Shown one piece after another: positions 1 through 9,418 of a stretch of DNA of 64,000 bases; position 1 is the stretch's first letter; every line of letters begins with the position of its first letter. Location of the stretch: the NCBI GenBank assembly GCA_004010835.2, contig CP030868.2, forward strand, positions 1,116,001 through 1,180,000, in the 5' to 3' direction. The position numbers were made by a program, and so were the translations under genes. A model generated the notes under the pieces. That model did not search any database. It was not told where the DNA came from and saw nothing but the letters and a program-made list of their open reading frames with translations. This DNA comes from Oenococcus sp. UCMA 16435 (GTDB taxonomy: Bacteria > Bacillota > Bacilli > Lactobacillales > Lactobacillaceae).

Positions 1-1001
1 AACAGGTTTGGAAGGGGCTGGCAGCTCCGGTTGCTGTTGTTAATCCCCTGGATGATTTGCCTCAGCTTCCGGATACTTGGGGAGTCGATGATATCCCGCT
101 TGTTTTTCAGGACCGGACTTTTCATGGCAACCAGTGGGATTATCAGGCTGATTACGATATGGACGGGACACTGGGCGATACAGCATTGGTTAATGGGACG
201 GTCAATGCCGAATTTACTGTTACCCGTCCATGCTTGCGTTTACGAGTTTTAAACGGCGCCAATCGTCGCGAATTGCGTTTAAATTCTGATCAGAATATTG
301 TTATGACGCAGATTGCTTCTGATGGAGGTTTTTTGCCGCATGCTGTTGAAATGACGAAAATCATGTTAACGAATGCCGAAAGAGCAGAAATATTATTGGA
401 CTTTTCCGATTATAAAAAAGGTGATCAGGTTGTTTTAAAAGCTGATGATGTGCCGATCCTGACTTTAAAAGTAGGCGAATTTACTGAAGACAATCGCCGT
501 CAGCTACCCAAGACCCTGAAGCAAATTGAACGTGATTTCACTGGTAGCCCTGCGCATCATGTAGTTATGGAAGGGATGGACGATTCGGTTAGAATTAATG
601 GAAAACTTTATGATATGACCCGAATCGACGATCGCCAGGAAATAGGCAAAAACGAGATTTGGGATGTTTCCAATACGAATGATTCTATGCCGGGAATGGG
701 GATGATTCATCCTTTTCATATGCATGGAACGGAATTCTTGGTCTTATCGAGAAATGGTAAAAAGCCTTATCCGAATGAACTGGGTTTCAAAGATACGGTT
801 GCTGTTAATCCTGGCGAACATGTCAAGTTGCTAGTTAAATTCAATGTTCCGGGAATTTTTATGTATCATTGCCATATTCTCGAACATGAAGATACTGGGA
901 TGATGGCTCAGATTGAGGCTGTTGATCCAAATAATCCACGTCATTGGAATTTAAAGGATCTTTGTGATAAGAATATGTCTGATTCGAATATGAAAATGTA
1001 A
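1..1001 (+). CDS. Multicopper oxidase, 5' end outside window
   Basis: This is the C-terminal part, about 330 residues, of a multicopper oxidase; the reading frame is open from base 3, so the gene starts before the window. The family usually has about 500 residues in three cupredoxin domains and oxidises metals or phenolics with reduction of O2 to water. The copper ligands of the last domain are visible: a HPFHMHG motif near base 708 and an HCHILEHEDTGMM motif near base 870, which holds the type-1 Cys and trinuclear His ligands. The tail is Met-rich. Substrate (copper, manganese or phenolic) cannot be told from this fragment. Confidence 0.9.
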   Translation, partial: QVWKGLAAPVAVVNPLDDLPQLPDTWGVDDIPLVFQDRTFHGNQWDYQADYDMDGTLGDTALVNGTVNAEFTVTRPCLRLRVLNGANRRELRLNSDQNIVMTQIASDGGFLPHAVEMTKIMLTNAERAEILLDFSDYKKGDQVVLKADDVPILTLKVGEFTEDNRRQLPKTLKQIERDFTGSPAHHVVMEGMDDSVRINGKLYDMTRIDDRQEIGKNEIWDVSNTNDSMPGMGMIHPFHMHGTEFLVLSRNGKKPYPNELGFKDTVAVNPGEHVKLLVKFNVPGIFMYHCHILEHEDTGMMAQIEAVDPNNPRHWNLKDLCDKNMSDSNMKM

Positions 1002-1082
1002 TTTTAAATGTTATTTTGTTTTCTTGATTTTGACTTTGTTTCCCTGTATCATGAGTATTCGTGATGAAATATCACTTTCCTT

Positions 1083-1104
1083 ACCGCTTAAGCGGTCAGA
1101 GACC
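1083..1104 (+). promoter_or_regulatory. Hairpins in the rpsF leader
   Basis: A perfect palindrome ACCGCTTAAGCGGT (1083-1096) overlaps a second small hairpin GGTC-AGA-GACC (1094-1104), directly before the Shine-Dalgarno AAGGAGG (1107-1113). The two hairpins share bases, so they are mutually exclusive. Many bacteria have an S6:S18-binding leader before rpsF; whether this is that element is an inference. Confidence 0.35.
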
Positions 1105-1119
1105 ATAAGGAGGTAAAAA

Positions 1120-1560
1120 ATGGCTAATTATGAATTGACTTATATTGTTCGTCCAGACCTAGACAAAGATGCTAAAGCAGCTTTGGTAACGCGTTTTGAT
1201 TCTATTTTGAGCGACAACGGTGCCAAGATTGATAAATCCGAAGATTGGGATACCCGTAGATTTGCTTACGAGATTAATAACTATCGACAAGGAACTTATC
1301 ATATCGTTACTTTTTCTTCTGAAGATGAAAAAGCTGTCGACGAGTTTGATCGTTTGGCAAAGATTTCAGGAGATATTTTACGGCATATGATTGTTGCTGT
1401 TAACCTAGAAAAACTTGCTGATGCTCATGCTAAACAGGCCGCTGCTACTCAACGTGCAGCAGAACGTCGTGCACAACGTGAGGCTGAACGAAATGCCGCA
1501 CAAGCACAATCTTCTGTTTCCAATCAAGCTAGAACTGCCGCGACTACATCTGGAAAATAA
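1120..1560 (+). CDS. rpsF: 30S ribosomal protein S6
   Basis: Ribosomal protein S6 of the small-subunit platform, where it pairs with S18. The N-terminal 95 residues show the S6 fold (YELTYIVRP start, [18 protein letters not shown]). The protein is 146 aa, longer than the usual 95-100, because of an Ala/Gln/Arg/Glu-rich low-complexity tail from about residue 100. The start has a strong AAGGAGG site six bases upstream. It is followed after 8 bp by ssb and then rpsR, the classic rpsF-ssb-rpsR operon. Confidence 0.98.
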   Translation: MANYELTYIVRPDLDKDAKAALVTRFDSILSDNGAKIDKSEDWDTRRFAYEINNYRQGTYHIVTFSSEDEKAVDEFDRLAKISGDILRHMIVAVNLEKLADAHAKQAAATQRAAERRAQREAERNAAQAQSSVSNQARTAATTSGK

Positions 1561-1568
1561 GGAGTTTT

Positions 1569-2120
1569 ATGATCAATCGAGTTGTATTAGTTGGTAGATT
1601 AACCCGTGACGTTGAGTTGCGTTATACAGGAAATGGTGATGCAGTTGGATCTTTTACAATTGCTGTTGAACGGAATTTTACAAATCGCGCCGGTGAACGT
1701 GAAGCTGATTTTATTAGCTGTGTGATTTGGCGTAAACCAGCCGAAAACTTTGCCAATTTTACTGGTAAAGGAGCAATGGTCGGTGTTGAAGGTCGAATCC
1801 AAACCAGAACTTACGATAATAACCAAGGACAAAAGGTTTATGTGACCGAGATTGTTGTTGATAATTTCCAATTATTGGAGACACGTGCTCAATCCGAGGC
1901 GCGTCGTTCACAAAATGGAAGTACTGGAAGCACCGCTCCACAAAGCCAAAGTAATTTTAATATTCCTAATCAGCAATCAAATCCATTTGATTCGCAATTT
2001 AGTAATAATGCGAGTTCTGCTTCAACTAATAGTAATCAAACGAGTTCTTCCAGCAGTCCTTTTAATACAGATGCTGGAAATGATTCGCTTGATATCTCGG
2101 ATGATGATCTTCCGTTTTAA
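1569..2120 (+). CDS. ssb: Single-stranded DNA-binding protein
   Basis: Essential ssDNA-binding protein of replication and repair. The OB fold covers about residues 1-108 ([19 protein letters not shown] start, [18 protein letters not shown]). A Gln/Asn/Ser-rich linker follows, then the acidic C-terminal tip DDDLPF, which recruits partner proteins. The length of 183 aa is normal for Firmicutes. It has a short SD (AAGGAG) overlapping the end of rpsF, consistent with co-transcription and translational coupling. Confidence 0.98.
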   Translation: MINRVVLVGRLTRDVELRYTGNGDAVGSFTIAVERNFTNRAGEREADFISCVIWRKPAENFANFTGKGAMVGVEGRIQTRTYDNNQGQKVYVTEIVVDNFQLLETRAQSEARRSQNGSTGSTAPQSQSNFNIPNQQSNPFDSQFSNNASSASTNSNQTSSSSSPFNTDAGNDSLDISDDDLPF

Positions 2121-2142
2121 AATCTAAGAAAGGATATCAAAT

Positions 2143-2463
2143 ATGGCCGAAGAACATTCAAATCAAAGAAGTCAGACCTTTAATGGCGAACGTACTAATC
2201 GTCCAAACCGTAACCCTCGTGGTGATGGTGAAAGACGTGGACGCCGTCAAGGTGGACGCCGTCGTGTTGATTACTTAGCTGTTAATCATATCGATTATGT
2301 CGATTACAAAGATACTGAATTACTTCAACGTTTTATTGCCGACAATGGTAAGATTTTACCTCGTCGGATTACTGGTACAAGCTCTAAAAACCAACGTAAA
2401 ATTGCTACTGCAATTAAGCGTGCACGAATTATGGCTTTGCTTCCATTCGTTGCAAATAATTGA
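2143..2463 (+). CDS. rpsR: 30S ribosomal protein S18
   Basis: Ribosomal protein S18, partner of S6 on the 30S platform. The conserved core occupies about residues 38-106 ([44 protein letters not shown]). At 106 aa it is longer than the typical 75-80 because of an Arg/Gly/Asn-rich, probably disordered N-terminal extension of about 35 residues. It is the last gene of the rpsF-ssb-rpsR operon and is followed by an intrinsic terminator. Confidence 0.97.
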   Translation: MAEEHSNQRSQTFNGERTNRPNRNPRGDGERRGRRQGGRRRVDYLAVNHIDYVDYKDTELLQRFIADNGKILPRRITGTSSKNQRKIATAIKRARIMALLPFVANN

Positions 2464-2485
2464 TTTTTACACTATATGTTTCTTG

Positions 2486-2513
2486 GTACTTCTTAGTTGA
2501 AGTACTTTTTGTT
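2486..2513 (+). terminator. Intrinsic terminator after rpsR
   Basis: A 7-bp perfect stem GTACTTC / GAAGTAC with a 6-base loop is followed by TTTTTG and further T-rich sequence. It lies 22 bases after the rpsR stop and ends the ribosomal operon before gdpP. Confidence 0.85.
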
Positions 2514-2565
2514 TTCCTTAAATAAAGGATAAGAAGAGCTGATCGTGATAAAATTAAATCCTTAG

Positions 2566-4626
2566 ATGAAGAAATATCATACTTTACCATCGTTTATTAA
2601 AAATTATCGCGTCATTTACTTGATCGCGGTTTTTAGCATACTAGCAATTTTTGGTTTTGTTTTTTCTCTGCATTTCGGTCCAATCGTCGCAGTTGCCTGG
2701 GTTATTGTTGTCGCTTTAGCATCAATTTTAATTTACAGTTTGATTAATTCACTAGGTGTTGATTTTCAAACATACATGACTAAATTAAACGGTCGAGTTT
2801 CAATCTCTCAAACTAGTGCACTTGACCAAATGCCAATTGGCGTTATGCTTTTAAGCTCACATGGAGAGATCGAGTGGATTAACGAAAATTTATTAAACAT
2901 AATCGGTGACCAAAAGATTCTTGGCAAAAGTTTAAAAGACGTCGACATCGATTTATATGAATTGGTTCAATCAAATAAGGACAGTGGAGAAGCTGAAATT
3001 GATTGGCATGACGGTAAGTTTTCTCTGCAAATTCAGCAAAATGGCCAAGCAATTTATTTGTTGGATCTGACTGATGTTTCCAGATACGAATTACTTTATG
3101 AGAAAGATCGTCTTTTCTATGGATTAATTAGTGTTGATAATTATGAAGAAATTATTCAGGATGCTACTGATTCTGAATCGAGCCGTTTAATTGCATTTAT
3201 TTCTGGACGTTTGGATAATTGGGCTAAAAAATATCACTTATTTTTGCGGCGAATGTCGGCTGATCGTTATCTTTTCTTTGGCCGCCTACCTGAATTGAAA
3301 TCATTAGAAGATGATCGTTTTTCGATTTTAGATGCCGTACGTGAAGAGTCCTTAAAACAAAATATGCCATTATCTTTGTCGATTGGAATTGCTTTTGGTG
3401 TTTCCGACTTAAACGATCTGGCGGAACTTGCGCATCGAAATCTCGATTTGGCCCTCGGCCGTGGTGGAGATCAAGTGGTAATTCGCGACAATGACAATCC
3501 GGCAATCTATTTTGGGGGTACATCCAACCCAATGGCCAAAAGAACCCGTGTTCGTGCCCGAATGATTGATCAAGCATTGTCCGATTTGTTTACAAATGCT
3601 GATTCTGTTTTTATTTCCGGCCATAAAAACGCTGACATGGATTCACTCGGATCTGCCTTGGGTATTTGGCGTATGAGCAGACTTCACGATTTGACTGCTT
3701 ATATTATTATTGATGATCAAAATCTTCAACGAGATGTCAAATTGGTTATCGGAAAAATAAATGACGAAGTTGATGCAGCAAATGATAAATTAAGAAGTCA
3801 GGCTGATGATGGGAAAACACCAAAATTAATCGAACAACCCTTTATCACCGAAAAAAAAGCCCTGTCCTTAGCGACTGATCAAAGTCTTTTGGTTTTAGTG
3901 GATCATTCGCGTCCAAGCATTTCGGCAGCTGGTCAGCTGCTTGAAAAACTCAAATCATCATTGATTGTAATCGATCACCATCGAATTGCTGATGAAAGTT
4001 TTTCTGAAAAACCAATTCTCTTTTATGTTGAACAATATGCTTCTTCTACTTGTGAACTTGTAACTGAATTGCTTGGTTATGAAGACCGTCGCAAATCGTC
4101 ATTGACCAAAGTTGAAGCAACAGCCTTATTAGGTGGAATTCAATTGGATACAAAAGGATTTACTTCTCATAGTGGGTCACGAACCTTTGATGCTGCTAGT
4201 TTTTTGCGGGCTGCTGGAGCAGATGGACAATTACTTAGTAGTTTTGGCAAGGAGTCCAAAGATGATCTGTTGGTCAAATCCCATTTATTTGAATTAATGG
4301 AGTTAAACAGCAATATTGCCATAGTTGTTGGTGAAAATGAAGTTTTTTACAATCCTGTGCTAGCTGCTCAGGTAGCTGATGAATTACTGAAAATTCAAGG
4401 TGTTTCAGCAAGCTTTGTTATTACTAGACGTCCTGATGAAAAAGTTGGTATATCGGCCCGATCGGATGGATCGATAAATGTACAATTAATTATGGAAAAA
4501 ATCGGTGGCGGCGGATCGTTGTCTAACGCAGCCGTCCAAATGGAATCCGATGATATTCAAGAAGTTAAAAAAGTTCTTCAACAGGCTGTTTTGCAAATAA
4601 CAGACAATAATAAAGAAAAAGAATAG
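2566..4626 (+). CDS. gdpP: Cyclic-di-AMP phosphodiesterase GdpP
   Basis: Membrane-bound phosphodiesterase that hydrolyses c-di-AMP to pApA and so tunes osmotic and cell-wall homeostasis. Two transmembrane helices lie at about residues 14-60, then a PAS-like region (85-170), a degenerate GGDEF domain (175-310), a DHH domain with H353, N355, D357, D359, D446 and the D470-H471-H472 triad, and a DHHA1 domain with GGGGS near 647. At 686 aa it has the full length of the family (about 660). No good Shine-Dalgarno is visible before this ATG. rplI follows after 13 bp and dnaB after that, an order common in Firmicutes. Confidence 0.95.
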   Translation: MKKYHTLPSFIKNYRVIYLIAVFSILAIFGFVFSLHFGPIVAVAWVIVVALASILIYSLINSLGVDFQTYMTKLNGRVSISQTSALDQMPIGVMLLSSHGEIEWINENLLNIIGDQKILGKSLKDVDIDLYELVQSNKDSGEAEIDWHDGKFSLQIQQNGQAIYLLDLTDVSRYELLYEKDRLFYGLISVDNYEEIIQDATDSESSRLIAFISGRLDNWAKKYHLFLRRMSADRYLFFGRLPELKSLEDDRFSILDAVREESLKQNMPLSLSIGIAFGVSDLNDLAELAHRNLDLALGRGGDQVVIRDNDNPAIYFGGTSNPMAKRTRVRARMIDQALSDLFTNADSVFISGHKNADMDSLGSALGIWRMSRLHDLTAYIIIDDQNLQRDVKLVIGKINDEVDAANDKLRSQADDGKTPKLIEQPFITEKKALSLATDQSLLVLVDHSRPSISAAGQLLEKLKSSLIVIDHHRIADESFSEKPILFYVEQYASSTCELVTELLGYEDRRKSSLTKVEATALLGGIQLDTKGFTSHSGSRTFDAASFLRAAGADGQLLSSFGKESKDDLLVKSHLFELMELNSNIAIVVGENEVFYNPVLAAQVADELLKIQGVSASFVITRRPDEKVGISARSDGSINVQLIMEKIGGGGSLSNAAVQMESDDIQEVKKVLQQAVLQITDNNKEKE

Positions 4627-4639
4627 GAGTATTTATTGT

Positions 4640-5095
4640 ATGAAAGTCATTTTTCTGCAAGACGTAAAAAATCAGGGCAAACGCGGGGAAACTAAAGAAG
4701 TTCCCGATGGGTATGCCAATAATTTTCTGATCAAAAATAAAAAAGCGGTCTACGCATCTCCTGAAAATATTGCAAAACTTAATGGCCAACAGAATCTTGA
4801 AGCAAAAAAAGCTGCTGGAATTCTAGAAGAGGCCAAACAGTTAAAAAATAAACTCGCTTCTACAAAAACAATTGTTCAATTTTCTGAGCATGTTGGACCA
4901 GATGGCCGTTTAAACGGTTCTGTTACAGCTAAAGAGATTGCCGAGCAGTTGGCAAAACAATTTAATTTGACGGTTGATAAACGTAAACTTCAATTGCCAC
5001 AACCGATTAAAACAATCGGTCTCCATGAAGTTCCGGCGAAATTACATACACAAGTTTCAGCCATGATTAAGGTAAATGTTTCTGAATTAAGTTAA
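4640..5095 (+). CDS. rplI: 50S ribosomal protein L9
   Basis: Ribosomal protein L9, binding 23S rRNA near the L1 stalk. The N-terminal signature is clear (VIFLQDVKNQGKRGET, then DGYANNFLIKN), followed by a Lys/Ala-rich connecting helix and the C-terminal domain with DGRLNGSVT. The 151-aa length is standard. AGGAG precedes the ATG. It sits between gdpP and dnaB with very short gaps and is probably in one transcript with them. Confidence 0.97.
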   Translation: MKVIFLQDVKNQGKRGETKEVPDGYANNFLIKNKKAVYASPENIAKLNGQQNLEAKKAAGILEEAKQLKNKLASTKTIVQFSEHVGPDGRLNGSVTAKEIAEQLAKQFNLTVDKRKLQLPQPIKTIGLHEVPAKLHTQVSAMIKVNVSELS

Positions 5096-5100
5096 GTAAA

Positions 5101-6558
5101 ATGGAAGATTCAATTATTAACAATCATATTCCTCAAGAAATTCAAACAGAAAAAGCATTGCTTTCTGCTTTTTTTTATACGAGTGGTTTAAGCGAGCAGC
5201 AGGATGTTCTTGATCGAATGCTCGGAATTATTACAGCTGACGATTTTTACGATTTGAAGAATAAAAAATTCTTTCAGGCAATTAACGAACTTTTAACCGA
5301 TGATAAAATTGTTGAGCCCTTGACCGTTTCCGATCAAATGAAAGCTGACAAAAGCCTTGATTCAGTTGGTGGCGAAGGCTATATTTCCGAAGTTCTCTCA
5401 TCTGATGGAACAATTGCCAACGTGGAAAACTATGCGAAGGCCGTTCATGAAAAAGCAACTCAGCGCCGTTTGATTGATTTGTTCAATCAGGGAAACGGGC
5501 TAGCTCATGATCCTGCTTCACAATCACAGGATTTAATTTCCGAAGTCCGTAGCAAACTTGATTCAATAGAGGACCAGTCGGAAAACACCGATTTCATCGA
5601 ACTAAAAAATTCTCTGAGCAATACGATTGATAATTTAAATACTGCAGCAAGAAGCAATTCAATTTTGCGTGAGGGAGCTTTACCAAGCGATTATCCATAC
5701 TTAGACAAATTGACCAAAGGATGGCAACAAAATAATTTAGTTATTTTAGCTGCCCGCCCTGCTGTTGGTAAAACCGCATTTGCTTTAAATTTAGCAATCA
5801 ATGCGGCAAAATCAAAGGAAATCGGCAAAAAAACGGTTGTTATTTTTAACATGGAAATGGACGATCAATCCTTGTCAACACGTATTTTAGCTGCTAATGC
5901 CAGAGTACCAATGGATAAATTGATGACTGGTCGAAACTTGACCCAATCTTCCAATGGACAAGTTGATCCGAATGCCGATTGGACTCGCATTATGTTGGCA
6001 AATGAAAGACTGAGCCGATTAAACATTCACCTTGATACGACACCCGGTATCAGAATCAATGAAATCCGAGCCAAACTTCGTAATCTGCAGTCACAGTTAC
6101 AGCGTGAAGATTCTGAGGGCGGAATCGGTTTGGTTATCATTGATTATCTTCAACTAATCGAATCAGATGTGATGGAATCACGACAGCAAGCCGTTGCTGC
6201 GATTTCTCGTTCCTTAAAGAAGCTAGCCGGTGAATTAAATGTCCCAATCATCGCTCTCTCACAGTTATCTCGTGGCGTTGAAGGCAGAACTACTAAACGA
6301 CCTATGCTGTCTGATTTACGTGATTCTGGAGCGATCGAACAAGATGCTGATATTGTCATGTTTTTGTATCGTGATGATTATTACGACCAAGATGGACACT
6401 CTGAAGATGATGATGATTTTGATGAGTCAGCAATTCCGGATCGAGGGCCGGTTGAATTAATTATTGCTAAAAACCGTCAAGGAGCCAACAGCACTGTTAA
6501 ATTGATGTTTGATAGAAGTATTCAATTTTATGGTAATTTGGATCCGCGTCAGTCATAA
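5101..6558 (+). CDS. dnaB: Replicative DNA helicase DnaB
   Basis: Hexameric 5'-3' helicase of the replication fork. The N-terminal primase-interacting domain covers about residues 10-110 and the RecA-like C-terminal domain about 185-480, with the Walker A stretch ARPAVGKTAFAL near 218 and the Walker B stretch LVIIDYLQLI near 345, then SQLSRGVE and SDLRDSGAIEQDAD. At 485 aa it is a little longer than usual; an acidic insert (EDDDDFDES) lies near residue 440. It starts only 5 bp after rplI and lacks a strong SD of its own. Confidence 0.96.
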   Translation: MEDSIINNHIPQEIQTEKALLSAFFYTSGLSEQQDVLDRMLGIITADDFYDLKNKKFFQAINELLTDDKIVEPLTVSDQMKADKSLDSVGGEGYISEVLSSDGTIANVENYAKAVHEKATQRRLIDLFNQGNGLAHDPASQSQDLISEVRSKLDSIEDQSENTDFIELKNSLSNTIDNLNTAARSNSILREGALPSDYPYLDKLTKGWQQNNLVILAARPAVGKTAFALNLAINAAKSKEIGKKTVVIFNMEMDDQSLSTRILAANARVPMDKLMTGRNLTQSSNGQVDPNADWTRIMLANERLSRLNIHLDTTPGIRINEIRAKLRNLQSQLQREDSEGGIGLVIIDYLQLIESDVMESRQQAVAAISRSLKKLAGELNVPIIALSQLSRGVEGRTTKRPMLSDLRDSGAIEQDADIVMFLYRDDYYDQDGHSEDDDDFDESAIPDRGPVELIIAKNRQGANSTVKLMFDRSIQFYGNLDPRQS

Positions 6559-6578
6559 TGCTTTTTATCAAGTGGCAG

Positions 6579-6600
6579 AACACCGATTTTTGGTGTTTTT
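6579..6600 (+). terminator. Intrinsic terminator after dnaB
   Basis: A perfect 6-bp stem AACACC / GGTGTT with a loop of Ts is followed by TTT and a T-rich stretch, 20 bases after the dnaB stop. Confidence 0.8.
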
Positions 6601-6704
6601 CGTTATCTGTTATTGGTTTATTGATTTGGTTTTCGACGAAGGGTACTAACTACAAGTGCTTGGTCAGCCTACGGGATATTTTCTTATTGTTTTAAAATAA
6701 ATAT

Positions 6705-7925
6705 ATGACTACTACGGTGAAATTTTTGAATAACCTGACAATGTTCGGGAGTAAGATTGTCAGTTTTTCGGATAACGAAACAAGAATTTTGATGGTTTTT
6801 GGTGCCCCATCTGGTCCTAATAAAAATAAAACAACTGATGAATTAATGGATAAAAAGCTTCTCTCACAAATTCCTGAGTTATTTAAAGAAAATCCAGAAT
6901 CAACTTACAAGAACCAGGCGATTTTTATTTCTAATCTCCATATCGATCATATCGATGCTTTGAAATTTTTAAAGGCGGGAATGCCAGTCTACCTGTCACT
7001 CCAATCAAGAGATTTATATAATGCTTTGATTGAAGCTGGTGAGAAAACGGCTATTTCTAATTTAAAAATATTTGATTATGAAAAAGCAATTGAAATCGGT
7101 TCTTTTACAATTACCTTTTTTCATTCTACTCATGATGTAATTGATGCCAGTACGATTAAAATCTCTGATAGCGAAGGGCACATTTTTGGTTATTTTGGTG
7201 ACCAGAAATATGATGAATCTTGCCCGGAACAAATTACTCACCGGACAAGGAAATTGATAAATCCTCAAATGGATCTTTTATTGATCGAAGGGGCGGATTT
7301 TTCTCTTAATGTTGATCAAAGTGGCCATAAAGAAAAGAATTCATCATCGGCCGAAACAAACCTAATTGATAATTTTATTGATAAACTTGGGTCCAATCAC
7401 TTGGTTGTTGTTAATGCAGATCTGCAAAATATCGAACGACTCAATGCTTTGGAAAAGGCTGCCAGAGATTTTGGCCGACCAATTGTTTGGGAAAAATCTT
7501 ATTCAAGTTTATTGAAAAAATTCTTTCCTGATAGTAATCCATTGACTTTGGGCAAAGACTTTGATTTGCCGGAAATTATTGCTTATCCAGAAGATTATGT
7601 TCTGCAAAATAGCTATAGCAATCTTGATAATTTAAAAAATTTCTATAAACCGATATTTTTGCAAATTGATGGCGAGCCGCTTGGTGATCATGATCCAAGC
7701 TATGAAATTCAGCAAAATAAATTAAATGACTTTTCAGCTGAATTCTTTGATATTGGTATTTTCAAGCGCGCAAACAAAGAAAAACTTTTAAAAATTGCCA
7801 AACAGATTAATGCAAAGATAACAATTCCTTTGCATTCATTCAATTTTAAAGATGAGGCAGCCTTATTAAAAGCTGAGGGATTAACTGTTAAGTTGCCTGA
7901 AAAGAATGAAAATATCGAATTTTAA
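6705..7925 (+). CDS. MBL-fold metallo-hydrolase family protein
   Basis: 406-aa protein with features of the metallo-beta-lactamase fold. Residues about 80-95 read SNLHIDHIDALKFL, a version of the HxHxDH metal motif with the first His replaced, and FHSTHDVIDAS near 140 gives further possible ligands. GYFGDQKYD near 164 resembles the third metal region. The C-terminal third has no motif I know, and the end holds IPLHSFN, a possible last His. Some relatives are RNases J or phosphodiesterases, but I would not assign a substrate. It stands alone, between the dnaB terminator and a bidirectional terminator. Confidence 0.65.
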   Translation: MTTTVKFLNNLTMFGSKIVSFSDNETRILMVFGAPSGPNKNKTTDELMDKKLLSQIPELFKENPESTYKNQAIFISNLHIDHIDALKFLKAGMPVYLSLQSRDLYNALIEAGEKTAISNLKIFDYEKAIEIGSFTITFFHSTHDVIDASTIKISDSEGHIFGYFGDQKYDESCPEQITHRTRKLINPQMDLLLIEGADFSLNVDQSGHKEKNSSSAETNLIDNFIDKLGSNHLVVVNADLQNIERLNALEKAARDFGRPIVWEKSYSSLLKKFFPDSNPLTLGKDFDLPEIIAYPEDYVLQNSYSNLDNLKNFYKPIFLQIDGEPLGDHDPSYEIQQNKLNDFSAEFFDIGIFKRANKEKLLKIAKQINAKITIPLHSFNFKDEAALLKAEGLTVKLPEKNENIEF

Positions 7926-7953
7926 AAAGACGAACAAGTAAATTCGTCTTTTT
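7924..7953. terminator. Bidirectional terminator between convergent genes
   Basis: An 11-bp perfect stem, AAAAAGACGAA / TTCGTCTTTTT, with an 8-base loop. The T-tract works on both strands, serving the MBL-fold gene on plus and the metalloprotease gene on minus. Confidence 0.9.
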
Positions 7954-7972
7954 AGGTTATTTAATTCATTTT

Positions 7973-8542
7973 TTAGTGAATTTTTTTTAAAATGTATTTT
8001 GCAACCTTAATATCGTATTTTGTAATGAAAGATGTTTTCTGAATTGAAGAATTCATTAGAGCATCACCGTTAATATGCTTTAAACCGATTACGTGTCCCA
8101 ATTCATGCTCGAAGACCGGAGTAATCAAGCCTCGATTTTCACTTTCACTCAAAAAACTAGCATTCATGTAGATTGCTCCAGTGGTTGTAACACCCAAAAT
8201 ATGCTCCCCATAATCCGCGTCTTTTGAAAGCTTATTTATTTGTTTATTCGACAAATCGGCAATTAGGATTGTCGGATTTTGCTTTTGAGTAATTATAAAA
8301 AGTTTTCTGTGAAGATCGCTGTTCCAAGAATTAATTGCTTTTTCGGCCTGCCCTTTAAATTCAGTTTGGGACAGATTGATAGTAACTTTCTCGTCTTTCG
8401 GAATTTGCGATTTCATGACCGAGTCCTTGATCGGTGGTCGATACAAGTAAACGACAAAAGTAAAACTGCTCATAATTAATAAAAGAACCGCAAAAAGAGA
8501 AATAATCGGAAACAGTACTTTTTTGTGTTTGTTTTTTGGCAT
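7973..8542 (-). CDS. Membrane-anchored metzincin-like metalloprotease
   Basis: 189-aa protein with one N-terminal membrane helix (about residues 10-34), then an extracytoplasmic domain. It carries the metzincin zinc motif HExxHxxGxxH in full (H146, E147, H150, G153, H156, read as HELGHVIGLKH) and a downstream ALMNSS that fits the Met-turn. This is the pattern of matrixin-like bacterial M10 proteases. Its start codon overlaps the stop of the upstream membrane-protein gene, so the two are probably translated together. The substrate is unknown. Confidence 0.75.
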   Translation of the reverse strand: MPKNKHKKVLFPIISLFAVLLLIMSSFTFVVYLYRPPIKDSVMKSQIPKDEKVTINLSQTEFKGQAEKAINSWNSDLHRKLFIITQKQNPTILIADLSNKQINKLSKDADYGEHILGVTTTGAIYMNASFLSESENRGLITPVFEHELGHVIGLKHINGDALMNSSIQKTSFITKYDIKVAKYILKKIH

Positions 8543-9333
8543 TAGCCAAGAAATTCATGTAGAATATCGGCAATTTGAGCTGCGGCCCACAAAACAAACA
8601 AAAAGTCCACTAATAAGCTAACCCAACTAAAGTACTTACTGAGTGGCAAATAAGAATAAGCTGGTAAATTATGATTACGCCGGTATTGGATAATCCGTGG
8701 ATTGGAAAAGATATTGATAATAATTGCAAAGAAAAACAAATTACTAATAATCTCCGTAAAAGAATTTTGAAAGTTGTTTGGCAGCATAATAATGATTAGA
8801 GCAATCCACTGAAACGATCCGGAGCTTATCCATTGAATAAAACCGCGTAGAAAATTTGAATAAATAATTTTTTCGTACCATTTTCCACTAGTGACAATGG
8901 ACAATGAGCGTTCGTAACTTTCATCTTTTAGTCTAAACCGCGTTTTAAAATCATATACCTTATCTGGGTGGCCAGCGGTCCAAACATCTGCCAAATAGAG
9001 ATAAAGGAAGAAAAATGCAATCACTATGATAATAATAGAAATCCATAATAGGAGATCGGCAATTAATTTTAGTGATGGAAAGAGAGTGGGTAGGAAAAAT
9101 AAAAAGATTACAAAAATAAGGATCGGCAGATATAAACGTCTTTGAATGATGTTTTTAAAAACGTTAAGTATTCTGGAAAATCTTTGATTTACATCCGTCT
9201 GATTATTTAGAGATTCGAATATTTTTCTATCTTCGATGCTCTCGTTTGATTGAGGCAAACGCAGACCTTGATTAAGTATCCAGGACGATAAATTACGGTA
9301 GGACTCTTTAATTTTTTTTATTTTCTTGAACAT
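8542..9333 (-). CDS. Multi-pass membrane protein, unknown
   Basis: 263-aa protein I do not recognise. A charged cytoplasmic N-terminus of about 65 residues is followed by roughly five hydrophobic segments (about 67-90, 92-117, 168-186, 193-212, 236-260). The stop overlaps the start of the metzincin-like protease by one base, suggesting that it works with it, for example as a partner, inhibitor or transporter; that role is inference. No cofactor motif is visible. Confidence 0.7.
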   Translation of the reverse strand: MFKKIKKIKESYRNLSSWILNQGLRLPQSNESIEDRKIFESLNNQTDVNQRFSRILNVFKNIIQRRLYLPILIFVIFLFFLPTLFPSLKLIADLLLWISIIIIVIAFFFLYLYLADVWTAGHPDKVYDFKTRFRLKDESYERSLSIVTSGKWYEKIIYSNFLRGFIQWISSGSFQWIALIIIMLPNNFQNSFTEIISNLFFFAIIINIFSNPRIIQYRRNHNLPAYSYLPLSKYFSWVSLLVDFLFVLWAAAQIADILHEFLG

Positions 9334-9418
9334 TCATCTGTCATTGTATAATAACGGCATTAATTAAAAAGATCATAAACATTATAATTTTTTTATTTGG
9401 TCTAAGGAAGTTTTATTT

